In this document: positions 54,402-63,442 of the stretch, one piece after another | Layout of the letters: the number at the start of each line of letters is the position of its first letter | Position numbering within the stretch: position 1 is the first letter of the stretch | Translations under genes and position numbers: made by a program | Assembly: GCF_004803505.1 (NCBI RefSeq) | Contig: NZ_SSWH01000005.1 | Coordinates: 174,544 to 238,543, forward strand | Reading direction: 5' to 3' | DNA: 64,000 nt | Origin: Arthrobacter echini | GTDB taxonomy: Bacteria; Actinomycetota; Actinomycetes; Actinomycetales; Micrococcaceae | Notes under the pieces: model-generated | Databases searched by the model: none | Told to the model about the DNA's origin: nothing | Seen by the model: the letters and a program-made list of their open reading frames with translations, nothing else

Positions 54402-55038
54402 CTGCTGTTCCCTCCGGTGGTGCCTGTACGTCGTCCTTCGTTGCCGGGCCGGCGAGGAGTGCGCGGTAGTCGGCGAGCCGCGCGTCGAACTCCTCGAGCC
54501 ACTGCGCGTCGACGAAGGCCTTGAGGATCCGCATCACCTCGTACGTGCCCTGCTGCCCGCGCAGCTTCCGGAGGAACCCCAGCTCCACGATCTTCCTGAT
54601 GTCGGCGCCGAGCCGGTCCAGCACGCGCGCCTCGTTGCTGCTCTCCGGCAGGAACACCGAGACCATGTCGGCGATGTCCTCCTCCGTCATGACCAGGCGC
54701 AGCTCGCTGCTGTTCGTGTCGAACTCGAGCATCCGTCCGCGCAGCAGGGCCAGCAGCAGACTCACATTGAAGGTGAGCTGCCGGCGCGGGATCAGGCGGG
54801 GCAGCGTGCCGTCGGCGTCCTGCCGGGAGCGGAGGAAGGCGTAGCCCTCGGGCTCGTCGAGGATCAGCTCGAGGCCGAGCACGGCCACGTAGTCCCGTAC
54901 CTGGGAGGTCAGGGCCAGCAGGGCCTGCCAGGTCTTCTCGTCCGCCTCGGCGTAGACGACGCCCTTGAAGAGGCGGGTCACCACGCCCGGGAGCTCGGGG
55001 GGTGTGACGGAGTCGTGGTCGGGCGTGGACAGGGTCAC
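54391..55038 (-). CDS. jetB: Wadjet kite subunit JetB (DUF4194)
   Basis: 215 residues from a GTG at 55038 that overlaps the jetA stop as GTGA. DUF4194 family text: VVTRLFKGVVYAEADEKTWQ, LLALLRGRMLEFDTNSSELRL and VLDRLGADIRKIVELGFLRK. It is the MukE/kite-like winged-helix partner that bridges the kleisin and the ATPase. The C-terminus is acidic. Confidence 0.92.
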   Translation of the reverse strand: MTLSTPDHDSVTPPELPGVVTRLFKGVVYAEADEKTWQALLALTSQVRDYVAVLGLELILDEPEGYAFLRSRQDADGTLPRLIPRRQLTFNVSLLLALLRGRMLEFDTNSSELRLVMTEEDIADMVSVFLPESSNEARVLDRLGADIRKIVELGFLRKLRGQQGTYEVMRILKAFVDAQWLEEFDARLADYRALLAGPATKDDVQAPPEGTADEH

Positions 55039-56477
55039 GAGGGCCTCACGAAGATGATCCGGTCGATGGTCGCCTCGCGGATGCTGCCGTCGGGCAGCGT
55101 CCAGGCGAGCTGTTCGGTGCTGTCCGCGGTCACGGACGCCCACGGCGACTCGGTGGCCAGCTGATAGTACGCCACGATCTCGGCCAGTCCCTGGGAGAGC
55201 GGGAAGGCCGTGGTGACCTCCGCGAGCGTGACCTGGTCGGCGTCGTCGAGCAGTGCCTCGATGCGCGAGCTCAGGCGCTCGGTGTCCACGTGGAACTGGT
55301 CGAAGAGCGCGCCGGCATCGACGTCGGCGTCGTCGGCGAGGTGGACGACGTCGTCCACGCTCACCCGGCTGCTGGGCTCGTAGAGCGGCCGCTCGAACGG
55401 CAGCGCGACCTCCACGGTGGGCGCGTCGATGCTCAGGAAGGGGCCCGACGGCGGCCTGGTGCGGGTGGCGAGGGCGCGGCCCTCGACCTGCCGGATGAGC
55501 TGCATGATGCGCTTGTTCTCGAGGAACACCTTGTCGTCCAGGAGCCGGCGCATCTGCTGGGAGAGCTGCCGGACGGTTGTCTGGGTCTGCTCGACCGCGG
55601 GCAGCCAGTCCTGGTGCAGCGTCCCGAGCCCGCGGAGTTCCTCCCGCCCGGCCAGCGCGTCGATCTGCGTGGCCCGCTGCAGCAGGTCGCGCAATTCCGT
55701 GCGGAGCTGCGGGGACATCAGATAGTCCCAGAAGCCCTGGAACGTGCGTCCCTGCAGGGAACTCGTGATGCCCTGCTGGTTGGCGAAGATCGAGGCGAGC
55801 AGTTCGCCCTGCGTCCCCTCCCACGTGGTGATGTGCTCGCGTACCTCGCGGTCGAGGGTGCGGAAGTTCTGCTCGACCTCGCGGAAATCGGCGAGCAGAT
55901 CCTTCGCGAGACCGGTGAGCTGCTGCAGATGATCCAGGGCCTCCGGTGCTCCCATGACGCGGACCTGACCGGTCTCCAGGCGCTGCATCTCGGCGTCGAT
56001 CGCGTCCCGCTGCCGCCGGAGCTCCGCCAGGCGCACCTCCGGGTCCGTCTCCGAGCCCTGTACCAGCGCCTTGAGGACGGCGAAGATGCTGGTGAGCCGG
56101 GACTGCGTGGCCACGAAGGAGCGCCCCTTCAGGGACTCCACCCAGCGGACGGCGTCCTCGGAGGTCGCGGTGAGGTCGTACCGCGGCTCGTCCTGCCCGG
56201 GCACGTAGTACTTGCGCAGCCACGCCTTCTCCGGCGCCGCCCAGTCGTCGAGGTAGTCGGCGGCAGAGCGGGGGAAGGCGTCCTCGCCGAGGCTCTCCCG
56301 CACACCGAACAGGACGTCGTCGAGCACGTCGATGATGTGCTGTCGTCCCAGGTTCCGCTGGTTCGGCTCGGTGAAGGCCGCCATGAACAGTGCGAGGGCC
56401 AGGGGCGCGTGCTGGGCGCGCAGCAGCGACCATCCTGCGTGGTTCTCGCGCAGCGACGCGATACCGTGAAAATCCAC
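55035..56477 (-). CDS. jetA: Wadjet kleisin subunit JetA (DUF3375)
   Basis: A 480-residue DUF3375 protein: SLRENHAGWSLLRAQHAPLA at the start, a helical middle, and LFDQFHVDTERLSSRIEALL in the C-terminal half. It is the MukF-like kleisin of the type I Wadjet complex. GTG start at 56477. The operon order jetA-jetB-jetC-jetD is the standard one. An acetamidase gene ends 80 bases upstream on the same strand. Confidence 0.92.
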   Translation of the reverse strand: MDFHGIASLRENHAGWSLLRAQHAPLALALFMAAFTEPNQRNLGRQHIIDVLDDVLFGVRESLGEDAFPRSAADYLDDWAAPEKAWLRKYYVPGQDEPRYDLTATSEDAVRWVESLKGRSFVATQSRLTSIFAVLKALVQGSETDPEVRLAELRRQRDAIDAEMQRLETGQVRVMGAPEALDHLQQLTGLAKDLLADFREVEQNFRTLDREVREHITTWEGTQGELLASIFANQQGITSSLQGRTFQGFWDYLMSPQLRTELRDLLQRATQIDALAGREELRGLGTLHQDWLPAVEQTQTTVRQLSQQMRRLLDDKVFLENKRIMQLIRQVEGRALATRTRPPSGPFLSIDAPTVEVALPFERPLYEPSSRVSVDDVVHLADDADVDAGALFDQFHVDTERLSSRIEALLDDADQVTLAEVTTAFPLSQGLAEIVAYYQLATESPWASVTADSTEQLAWTLPDGSIREATIDRIIFVRPS

Positions 56478-56557
56478 TCGTACCCCAGAATCTCTACGTC
56501 TTCGGCCTGCTCTCCATGGTAGGTGCTGGGGTACGGGCCCCTGAAGTCCCCGGGAAG

Positions 56558-57478
56558 CTAGAGGACGCTCTTCGGGAGGCGGTGGGTGGTCACCGCTCCC
56601 ACCGGTGACATGGGGTGCAGCGGGTCCGGGTCGCCACTGCCCGTCGGCCCGCCGAGCCGGCTGTGCCCCACGGCGCTGAGCAGGGCATAGGCGTCACCCT
56701 GCTCCCAGGCGCAATCCCGGACGAGGAAGTCGTACATGTCCTCGTACCCGCGCACGATGCTCTCCTGGACGGGATCACCGAGACCCACGAAGATCCATTC
56801 GTCGGCGGTCTCCACCCTGGGTGCACGCAGTGCCATGTCCTTGACGACGTCGACGCTCACCACGGCGATCCCCTCCGCCTCGATCGCGACGAAGGACGAC
56901 TCGCCCTCGGCCATGATGGCGTGGATGTCCCCGATGGACAGATATCCGCCCTCCACCATCACCGGCAGATAGACCGTGGAGCCCGGCCTGCATTCCGTCA
57001 GATCCATGTTGCCGCCCTGCGAGTAGGAGGGCATGACGGTGGAGTTCACGCCGTCGGCGGGCGCCGTGCCGATGCACCCGATCATCGGTCGCGGCTCGAA
57101 CACGTGCCGGTCCGTGACATGGACACCCTGCTCGTCGATGGGGACGCGCCGCGTGAACATCTCCGACCCCATGCGGTGCTGTAGCGCCCCGGTGCCCGGC
57201 AGACTGACGGACCAGCCGCAGTCCTTGAGCCTGATCTCGTGGATGGTCACGGCCAGCGCGTCGCCCGGTCGGGCGCCCTCCACGTACACGGGACCGGTGA
57301 CGGGATTGAGCTGCGCTGTGAGTTTGCCCATGTCGCGGTGCTCGTGCAGCTGCGCGTACACCTCGTCGCTGGTCTCGAAGCCGATGAGCTCACCCGTTCC
57401 GGGTTCGATCCGCAGGGCGGGCTCGGTGGCGGACGAGAAGTTCGGCCGGCCGTGGGACTTGTCGAGGAAGTGGTCCAT
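56558..57478 (-). CDS. Acetamidase/formamidase family protein
   Basis: A 306-residue protein of the FmdA/AmdA family. Family blocks are NPVTGPVYVEGARPGDALAV, PRPMIGCIGTAPADG, SQGGNMDLTECRPGSTVYLP and GYLSIGDIHAIMAEGE, with Asp/His metal ligands of the family. It hydrolyses short aliphatic amides to ammonia and acid. Its ATG is four bases after the ABC ATPase stop, so it may be transcribed with the exporter, and jetA follows 80 bases later. Confidence 0.92.
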   Translation of the reverse strand: MDHFLDKSHGRPNFSSATEPALRIEPGTGELIGFETSDEVYAQLHEHRDMGKLTAQLNPVTGPVYVEGARPGDALAVTIHEIRLKDCGWSVSLPGTGALQHRMGSEMFTRRVPIDEQGVHVTDRHVFEPRPMIGCIGTAPADGVNSTVMPSYSQGGNMDLTECRPGSTVYLPVMVEGGYLSIGDIHAIMAEGESSFVAIEAEGIAVVSVDVVKDMALRAPRVETADEWIFVGLGDPVQESIVRGYEDMYDFLVRDCAWEQGDAYALLSAVGHSRLGGPTGSGDPDPLHPMSPVGAVTTHRLPKSVL

Positions 57479-57482
57479 GTCG

Positions 57483-58178
57483 TCAGGCTACAGCGGGAAC
57501 GGCGCTCGAGAGCTTGCCGTCCACCATGTTCACCGCGCCGTGCATCCGCGGAAGGTGGACGAGGTCATGGGTGACGAGCAGGGTCGAGGTGTTCATCTCG
57601 CCCGTGAGCTGCAGGATCAGCTCGATGATGCTCGCCCCGCGTTCCTGGTCCAGGGCACTGGTGGGCTCGTCGACCAGGAGGGCGCTCGGGTCGTTCATGA
57701 GTGCCCGGGCGATGTTGACGCGCTGGCGCTGACCGCCGGAGAGCTGGTGGGGCCGCTTGTCGGCCTGGTCGCCCATTCCGACGGCGTCGAGGAGCGTCGC
57801 CGCACGCGCCGAGGCCGCTGCCCGGTGCTTCCTGCTGTCGGGAGCCCCGAGCTCGTTCATCACGGCCAGTTGTTCCTGCGCGGTCAGTGACGGGATGAGG
57901 TTGGACTGCTGGAAGACGATGCCGATCTTCGAGCGGCGGAGATCGGTGGCCTCCGCGGGATCCATGGTCGCCGTGTCGACGTCGTCGATCATCACGCGGC
58001 CCGAATCCGGGCGGATCAGCGTGGCGGCGACGGCGAGGAGACTGGACTTCCCGGAACCGCTGGGACCGGTGATGCCGGTGACCGTGCCGGGGTGGGCGGT
58101 GAGGGACACGTGGTCGACGGCGGTGATGCGGCTCTCCCCGTCGGGGAAGGTGAGGGTGACGTCATCGAGGTGGATCAT
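57483..58178 (-). CDS. ABC transporter ATP-binding protein (MacB/LolD type)
   Basis: A 231-residue ATPase: Walker A GPSGSGKSS, Q-loop FQQSNLIPSL, signature LSGGQRQRVNIARAL, Walker B LLVDEPTSALD and H-loop VTHD. The N-terminal text MIHLDDVTLTFPDGESRITA is typical of the MacB/LolD subfamily that powers FtsX-like permeases. Its start overlaps the permease stop as ATGA. Likely exports a lipid or peptide, or acts as a mechanotransducer. Confidence 0.93.
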   Translation of the reverse strand: MIHLDDVTLTFPDGESRITAVDHVSLTAHPGTVTGITGPSGSGKSSLLAVAATLIRPDSGRVMIDDVDTATMDPAEATDLRRSKIGIVFQQSNLIPSLTAQEQLAVMNELGAPDSRKHRAAASARAATLLDAVGMGDQADKRPHQLSGGQRQRVNIARALMNDPSALLVDEPTSALDQERGASIIELILQLTGEMNTSTLLVTHDLVHLPRMHGAVNMVDGKLSSAVPAVA

Positions 58179-59245
58179 CGGTTGCTCCCGAGTGCTGTGA
58201 GGGGGTCTGCGGAGGTGACGGACCGGAGTGCGAAGGCGGCTCCGGCCAGGCCCAGCGCGATCATGATCGCGGCGGGCAGAAGCGTGGTGAGGGGACTGAG
58301 GATGAAGGGCAGTGCCGACCCGAGGAGAAGGCCGAGGAGCACCACGATGCCCAGGCCGATCCCGATCCCGATGACCAGCACCACGAGCGCCTGGCCGAGC
58401 GCATCGCGCACCAGTGATCTGGTGCTCGCGCCGAGGGCTTTCAGGACGGCGACATCGCCCTTGCGCTGCATGGTCCAGACGGTGAAGAACGCGCCTATGA
58501 CCAGACCCGAGATGCCGAACAGCATGGCGACCATGAGCAGGAGCGATCCGATCTCCGACTTGAAGGCACTCAGGGCCATCAGCGACCCGAGGGTGCCCTC
58601 CGAGACCGTCACTTGAGCGGCATCGGCTGCCTCCCAGTCGGGGGAACCGGTGACGGCGAGGACGGTGGCGAACGTGTCCGGGTTGCCCGTGGCCTCCGAG
58701 TAGGACTGCCAGTCGCCGAGGGTCATCTGCACCACCGTGGTGTGGCTGTACCAGCGCTCGCCGCCGATCTTCTCCACGGTGTACGAGGTGCCGGCGATGT
58801 CCACCTCCGAGCCGGTGGTGACATCGAGGTCCTCGGCTGCGGTCTCGGACAGGCTCAGGAGGCCGTCGCGTGACGGGGAGATCGACTCGAACCCGGGCGT
58901 GACGCCGAAGACGGCGATCGCTGCACGGTTGTCACCGGACTCAGCGCTGGTCTGGCTGATGCCGATCGGCTGCGCCGAGGACACCCCGTCCGTAGCGGCC
59001 CAACCCTCGGCCTGGTCCTCCGTGATCCTGGAATCGGCGAAGGTGGGACTCTCCTGGCTTCCGGACGGCGTGGAGAAGACCACGCGGTCGCCGGGCAGGT
59101 CGAGGACCGCTGAGATGTTCTGATTGGCGAGCCCGCCGGTCAGCCCGCTGAGGAAGCCGACGAGGACGGTGATGAGGCCGACGACGGCCCCGATGAGGAC
59201 GAAGCGACCCCGCGCGAAGCGCAGATCGCGTAACGCGACGAACAT
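58175..59245 (-). CDS. FtsX/MacB-type ABC transporter permease
   Basis: A 356-residue permease with one N-terminal helix (FVLIGAVVGLITVLVGFLSG), a large extracytoplasmic domain and three C-terminal helices, the MacB/FtsX topology. TM regions include LLLMVAMLFGISGLVIGAFF. ATG with AAGGAAG. Divergent from the histidine kinase gene (167-base spacer), an arrangement typical of a sensor pair that controls a resistance exporter. Confidence 0.9.
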   Translation of the reverse strand: MFVALRDLRFARGRFVLIGAVVGLITVLVGFLSGLTGGLANQNISAVLDLPGDRVVFSTPSGSQESPTFADSRITEDQAEGWAATDGVSSAQPIGISQTSAESGDNRAAIAVFGVTPGFESISPSRDGLLSLSETAAEDLDVTTGSEVDIAGTSYTVEKIGGERWYSHTTVVQMTLGDWQSYSEATGNPDTFATVLAVTGSPDWEAADAAQVTVSEGTLGSLMALSAFKSEIGSLLLMVAMLFGISGLVIGAFFTVWTMQRKGDVAVLKALGASTRSLVRDALGQALVVLVIGIGIGLGIVVLLGLLLGSALPFILSPLTTLLPAAIMIALGLAGAAFALRSVTSADPLTALGSNR

Positions 59246-59412
59246 GGTGTTCTTCCTTTCAGGTCACCGGAGGTGATGACACACTCAACTCTGCCGAACG
59301 GCGCGGTTCGGAACATCGGCCACCGGGACGTCTTTCCGGCACCGAACGAAGGGTCCGGGAGTCGTCCTTTCGGAGGATGGGTGCCGTGTGCCGGTCGCGT
59401 AGCATTCAGCCC

Positions 59413-60600
59413 ATGGCCCGTACCGCACTGACCCCGGTCTTCGTGGGTCTGCGCACAGGGCTTCATGTCCTGTTCCTCCTCCTCACCGTCGTCGTGATCG
59501 TCCGCGCCGTGGTGCGCCCCGATGAGTACAGCGCCGTCGTCGTCGTCCTGTCCGCCGTCCTCCTCGTGGTCTACGCAGCCGGGGTGCTTCTGCCCCGCGG
59601 TCCCGGTGCCCGGGCAGTGGCGCTGCGCTCCGTGTGGGTGGGCGCTCTCACCCTCGGCTGGATCTGTCTCCTGGTGCTCACGCCGGACGCGGCCTATCTG
59701 GTGTTCGCCCTGTTCTTCCTCTACCTGCATCTGTTCGGTCGCTGGTGGGGTCCGGTCGCGGTCGTGGTCGCGACCGCCGTGGCGATCAGCGCACTGGCGC
59801 TCCACTCGGGCTGGACGGTGGGTGGCGTCGTCGGCCCCACGGTGGGTGCCGGCGTGGCCCTGCTGATCGGGCTGGGCTACGAGGCGCTGGCCCGCGAGGC
59901 GGAGCAGCGCGAACGACTCGTGCGCGAGCTGCTCGCCACCCGTGACCAGCTCGCGGTGACGGAGCACGAGTCCGGTGTCCTCGCCGAGCGCGGACGGCTG
60001 GCACGCGAGATCCACGACACCGTGGCCCAGGGACTGTCCAGCATCCAGCTGCTGCTGCACGCGGCCGAGCGAGCGGACGGTGAGCGCCCCGGCGTCGAGC
60101 ACATCCGGCTCGCCCGGGAGACGGCGGCCGCCAATCTGGCCGACACGCGGCGCTTCATCCGCGAACTCACGCCTCCGGATCTTGACGACCAGGGTCTCGG
60201 GGGAGCGCTCCGCAGACTCGCCGGAACGCAGTGGGCGGCCCAGGGGCTCGAGGTGCGCGTGCGCGTCTCCGACACGGTCACCCTGCCGATGCACCTGCAG
60301 ACCGCACTGCTGCGCATCGCGCAGGGAGCCGTCGCCAATGTCCTGCAGCACGCGCATGCCTCGACAGTCACCATCACCCTCGAGACCGATCAGCAGGAGG
60401 TCCGTTTCACGATCGCCGACGACGGCGAGGGCTTCGATCCGCAGGTCGTCACCGCAGCCGCCGGCGGCACGACGGACTCCTTCGGACTGCAGGCTACCGA
60501 GGAGCGCGTGCAGCAGCTCGGAGGCACGCTGACCATCGATGCCGCGCCGGGCCGCGGCACCACCGTCGTCGTGACGCTGTCCCAGGCGGAGGCGGCATGA
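59413..60600 (+). CDS. NarL-type sensor histidine kinase
   Basis: A 395-residue membrane kinase with about six N-terminal helices and no large outside loop, so it may sense within the membrane. HisKA_3 phosphoacceptor is His201 in LAREIHDTVAQGLSS. The ATPase has IADDGEGFD and GRGTTVVV. ATG 59413 has no ribosome site, but a TAGCAT -10-like element ends eight bases before it, so translation might be leaderless. Overlaps the response regulator gene. Confidence 0.9.
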   Translation: MARTALTPVFVGLRTGLHVLFLLLTVVVIVRAVVRPDEYSAVVVVLSAVLLVVYAAGVLLPRGPGARAVALRSVWVGALTLGWICLLVLTPDAAYLVFALFFLYLHLFGRWWGPVAVVVATAVAISALALHSGWTVGGVVGPTVGAGVALLIGLGYEALAREAEQRERLVRELLATRDQLAVTEHESGVLAERGRLAREIHDTVAQGLSSIQLLLHAAERADGERPGVEHIRLARETAAANLADTRRFIRELTPPDLDDQGLGGALRRLAGTQWAAQGLEVRVRVSDTVTLPMHLQTALLRIAQGAVANVLQHAHASTVTITLETDQQEVRFTIADDGEGFDPQVVTAAAGGTTDSFGLQATEERVQQLGGTLTIDAAPGRGTTVVVTLSQAEAA

Positions 60601-61223
60601 TCCGCGTCGTCATCGCCGATGACCACCCCATCGTCCGGGCGGGGCTCAAGGCCCTGTTCAGCATCGAGCCGGACATCGAGGTGGTGGCGGAGGCCGCCAC
60701 ACCGCAGGAAGCACTCGAGGCGTCCGTCCGCGAGAACCCCGACGTCGTCCTCATGGATCTGCAGTTCGGCAGCGGCGAGACGACGACGGGTGCCGGTGCC
60801 ACCCGTACCATCCGCGCCCTCGACGCCGCTCCGTACGTGCTGGTGCTGACCAATTACGACTCCGACGCCGACATCCTCGGTGCCGTCGAGGCCGGTGCGA
60901 GCGGCTATCTGCTCAAGGACGCGCCTCCCCATGAGCTGATCAATGCCGTCCGTGCTGCAGCCGCGGGTGAGAGCGCGCTCGCCCCGGTGATCGCGTCCCG
61001 GCTCATGAACCGCATGCGGGAGCCGCGGGTCAGTCTCAGCTCGCGCGAGATCGAGGTGCTCGAGCAGGTCGGTGCAGGGCGCACCAATCAGGAGATCGCC
61101 GGAACCCTGTTCATCAGCGAGACCACCGTGAAATCGCATCTGGCACACATCTTCTCGAAGCTCGACGTCGCCTCACGCACCGCCGCCGTCTCCGTGGCGC
61201 GGCAGCAGGGGATCCTGCGCTGA
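60597..61223 (+). CDS. NarL/LuxR-family response regulator
   Basis: A 208-residue regulator: receiver with the acidic pair in VIADDHPIV, phosphoacceptor Asp54 in VLMDLQFG and Lys in LLKDAPP; LuxR helix-turn-helix GRTNQEIAGTLFISETTVKS near the end. Its ATG overlaps the kinase stop by four bases. It probably controls the divergent ABC exporter. Confidence 0.94.
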   Translation: MIRVVIADDHPIVRAGLKALFSIEPDIEVVAEAATPQEALEASVRENPDVVLMDLQFGSGETTTGAGATRTIRALDAAPYVLVLTNYDSDADILGAVEAGASGYLLKDAPPHELINAVRAAAAGESALAPVIASRLMNRMREPRVSLSSREIEVLEQVGAGRTNQEIAGTLFISETTVKSHLAHIFSKLDVASRTAAVSVARQQGILR

Positions 61224-61383
61224 CGCGGGTCGCGTCCACTGCACGCGTCGGAGTGTGGACCGCACCCGAACCGCACACGGCGGTCACCAGGTCATCCGGT
61301 AGCACGGGCAACGCTCTCTGGCTCACCGCGACCGGGTCCGGAGCCGGATTTCGATGCCCTTCAGCACTCTGCCAGTCTGGAAG

Positions 61384-61398
61384 GTGTCCGTTGGACAC
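61384..61398. promoter_or_regulatory. Palindrome upstream of the FAD oxidoreductase gene
   Basis: GTGTCC (61384-61389) and GGACAC (61393-61398) around GTT, 32 bases before the ATG. Size and position suit a TetR- or MarR-type repressor. No such regulator gene is adjacent. Confidence 0.45.
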
Positions 61399-61429
61399 GG
61401 CCAGCCCGAACAACACGAAGGAGTTCATC

Positions 61430-63040
61430 ATGGCGAACAAGCAGGTCATCGTGGTCGGTGGCGGAATCTCGGGCCTCGTCTCGGCCTTCGAGCTGAGTGA
61501 GCACGACGACGTCGACATCACCGTGCTGGAGGCAGCGCCCGAGTGCGGCGGGAAGATGCGCGGCTACTTCAACACCTCGACCGGGCGCTTCGAGGAGCAT
61601 TCGATCCGCGCGCTCTCCTCGACGTACTACTCACTGTTCGACGTCTTCGGACGCGCGGGCATCCTCGACCACCTCGAGCCCGTCTCCGAGTACATGTTCT
61701 ACGAGCGCGCCAGCGGCAAGCACGTCGGGGTGGACCGTACCTCCTCCATCGACGCCGGCACGGTGCGGGAGCTGGTCGAGACCTTCGACCTCTCGGTCCC
61801 GGACATGATCCACCTCGCCCAGAAGATCCTCCACCACGTCAATGCCTCGGACGACGAGCGTGAGGAAATGGCCCACCAGAAGGCCGGCGACGTGATCGGC
61901 GTCGACGACTTCAGTCCTGCGACCCGGCAGTTCATCGTCAACTGGTTCGGGATCCTCACCGGCGCACGCATGCACAGCAAGGCCGTGGACATCATGGACA
62001 GCTTCCTGCTCATGTTCATGCCGATGACCGAGTCGCCGCAGTTGCCTCCCGGGGAGCACTCGAAGTCCTATTGCTTCAATCGGCCGACATCGCACGCCGT
62101 GGATGCGCTGGTCGAGCTTCTTGCCTCCCGCGGCGTGCGCTTTGAGTACAACAGCCGCATGACCAATCTGGTACCCAGGGGGGACCAGTACGAGGTACAG
62201 ACGGACAGTGGCGCCATGGACGATCGTCTTTTCGACGCCGTGGTGCTGGCGGTGCCCCACGAGGTGATGTGGAGCATCGGGCTCATCGACAGTGGGCGAC
62301 CGTTCAGCGACGAGTGGTCGTTCGGATCGCAGTTCCCCATGGACGAATTGCCCGATGCGCTGGCCTCGTTCGCGGGACGCTCCTACAATCTGTGTTTCGA
62401 CGCGCCCTGGAACATCGTCTTCCAGATCCAGCACAACGGCAGTTTCTGGAGCGACGTCGAATTCCCCGAGGGTGCCCGCTACAACCTGTCTGCCACGTGC
62501 AGTTCACCGCACAACAAGGGTTCGCTGCACGGCAAGAGCTTCATGGACTGCACACCGGACGAGGCGCTGCACGAGATCCTCTACCAGCTCGGCATCGATG
62601 ACGAGGCCGAGCGTACCGAGATCGTCCGCGGCGCGGTCTCCGACCCGGTCTACCTCGATTTCACCACCGACTGGGAATCCTCCGCGGCCGTGGAGACCAC
62701 GGAATTCGGACCCAAGCACGCCGATGGCAACCGCTGGGTGAACAGGGCCCAGATCTACGTGCGTTCAGCCGAGGACCCGCAGGTGGAGCCCGGCACCTCG
62801 TTGCCCGGTGTATTCCTCGCCGGAGAAGTCGTCACCGTCCCGGGTAAGTGGAAGATTCCCACCATGGAACAGGCTGCCGTCTCGGGCCGCCAGGCCGCAG
62901 CGGCTGTGCTCGAGAACCTGGGGATCGGGCACGACATCGTCATCGATGTCGCGGAACTCGAGGGTACGACGCAGGCTCGCTGGGCGTCCGCGCTGCTGAG
63001 CGGGGTCACCGCGATCACGGACAGACTGCCGCAGCGGTAG
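61430..63040 (+). CDS. FAD-dependent amine-oxidase/desaturase-like oxidoreductase
   Basis: A 536-residue flavoprotein. The Rossmann motif is VIVVGGGISGLVSAFELSE with the acidic residue in VLEAAPECGGKM; the C-terminal FAD motif is GVFLAGEVVTVPG...PTMEQAAVSGRQAA. The fold is that of phytoene desaturases, amine oxidases and hydroxysqualene dehydroxylases. ATG with GAAGGAG. It follows the two-component genes by 206 bases and has its own palindrome upstream. No carotenoid genes are near, so the substrate is open. Confidence 0.8.
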   Translation: MANKQVIVVGGGISGLVSAFELSEHDDVDITVLEAAPECGGKMRGYFNTSTGRFEEHSIRALSSTYYSLFDVFGRAGILDHLEPVSEYMFYERASGKHVGVDRTSSIDAGTVRELVETFDLSVPDMIHLAQKILHHVNASDDEREEMAHQKAGDVIGVDDFSPATRQFIVNWFGILTGARMHSKAVDIMDSFLLMFMPMTESPQLPPGEHSKSYCFNRPTSHAVDALVELLASRGVRFEYNSRMTNLVPRGDQYEVQTDSGAMDDRLFDAVVLAVPHEVMWSIGLIDSGRPFSDEWSFGSQFPMDELPDALASFAGRSYNLCFDAPWNIVFQIQHNGSFWSDVEFPEGARYNLSATCSSPHNKGSLHGKSFMDCTPDEALHEILYQLGIDDEAERTEIVRGAVSDPVYLDFTTDWESSAAVETTEFGPKHADGNRWVNRAQIYVRSAEDPQVEPGTSLPGVFLAGEVVTVPGKWKIPTMEQAAVSGRQAAAAVLENLGIGHDIVIDVAELEGTTQARWASALLSGVTAITDRLPQR

Positions 63041-63060
63041 GCCCCGGACGATCAGTGGAG

Positions 63061-63097
63061 CATCCCGTGCCGGCTTACGATGAGCCGGCACGGGATG
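63061..63097. terminator. Bidirectional 15-base-pair terminator
   Basis: CATCCCGTGCCGGCT (63061-63075) pairs perfectly with AGCCGGCACGGGATG (63083-63097) around TACGATG. It separates the convergent stops at 63040 and 63102. No T-run on either side. Confidence 0.8.
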
Positions 63098-63101
63098 CGC
63101 A

Positions 63102-63236
63102 CTACCGCTGGTTCTTGCGAGGTTTTGCGAACAGGGTGTCGCTCGAGCCGGCCTTCGCCTTCTTGTCGGCCCGCTTCTCCAGGATCGACTTTCCCTGCTT
63201 CTTCGTGCCTGCACTTCTGGGAGATTTTCCCGACAC
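63102..63236 (-). CDS. Small Lys/Arg-rich protein
   Basis: A 44-residue basic protein from a GTG at 63236: KKQGKSILEKRADKKAKAG and then DTLFAKPRKNQR. Proteins of this look, a short KSLKEKRAEKKAK-type helix and a basic tail, are common and uncharacterised in Actinobacteria. An AT-rich region (63260-63360) lies upstream and probably holds the promoter. Role unknown; nucleic-acid binding is a reasonable guess. Confidence 0.6.
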   Translation of the reverse strand: MSGKSPRSAGTKKQGKSILEKRADKKAKAGSSDTLFAKPRKNQR

Positions 63237-63442
63237 AGGATCACCGCCTTTTCTTCTGTTGGTATCCCGACCATACGCGGTTTATTTATATTTACCAGTC
63301 CTCCTTTGCTTTTTTGCGCGTATTTCCCCTCAGGGCAAATTGTAAAGAATAATTTGTGGGCTAGGGTTAGTCATTCACCAATTCGTCTTTCTGCGTGATC
63401 GCACCATCGCAGGTGAGGTCATGCCCCACCCGAGGAGTCGAC

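Noticed and set aside
50907..54524. A 1205-codon open frame on the plus strand
   Set aside because: It lies opposite jetC and jetD, is dominated by Gly, Arg, Val, Leu and Glu in a pattern produced by antisense high-GC coding, and shows no domain. jetC on the other strand has all expected motifs.
59140..60357. A 405-codon minus-strand frame
   Set aside because: Antisense to the histidine kinase and running into the permease gene; composition is low-complexity His/Gln/Asp/Gly typical of shadow frames.
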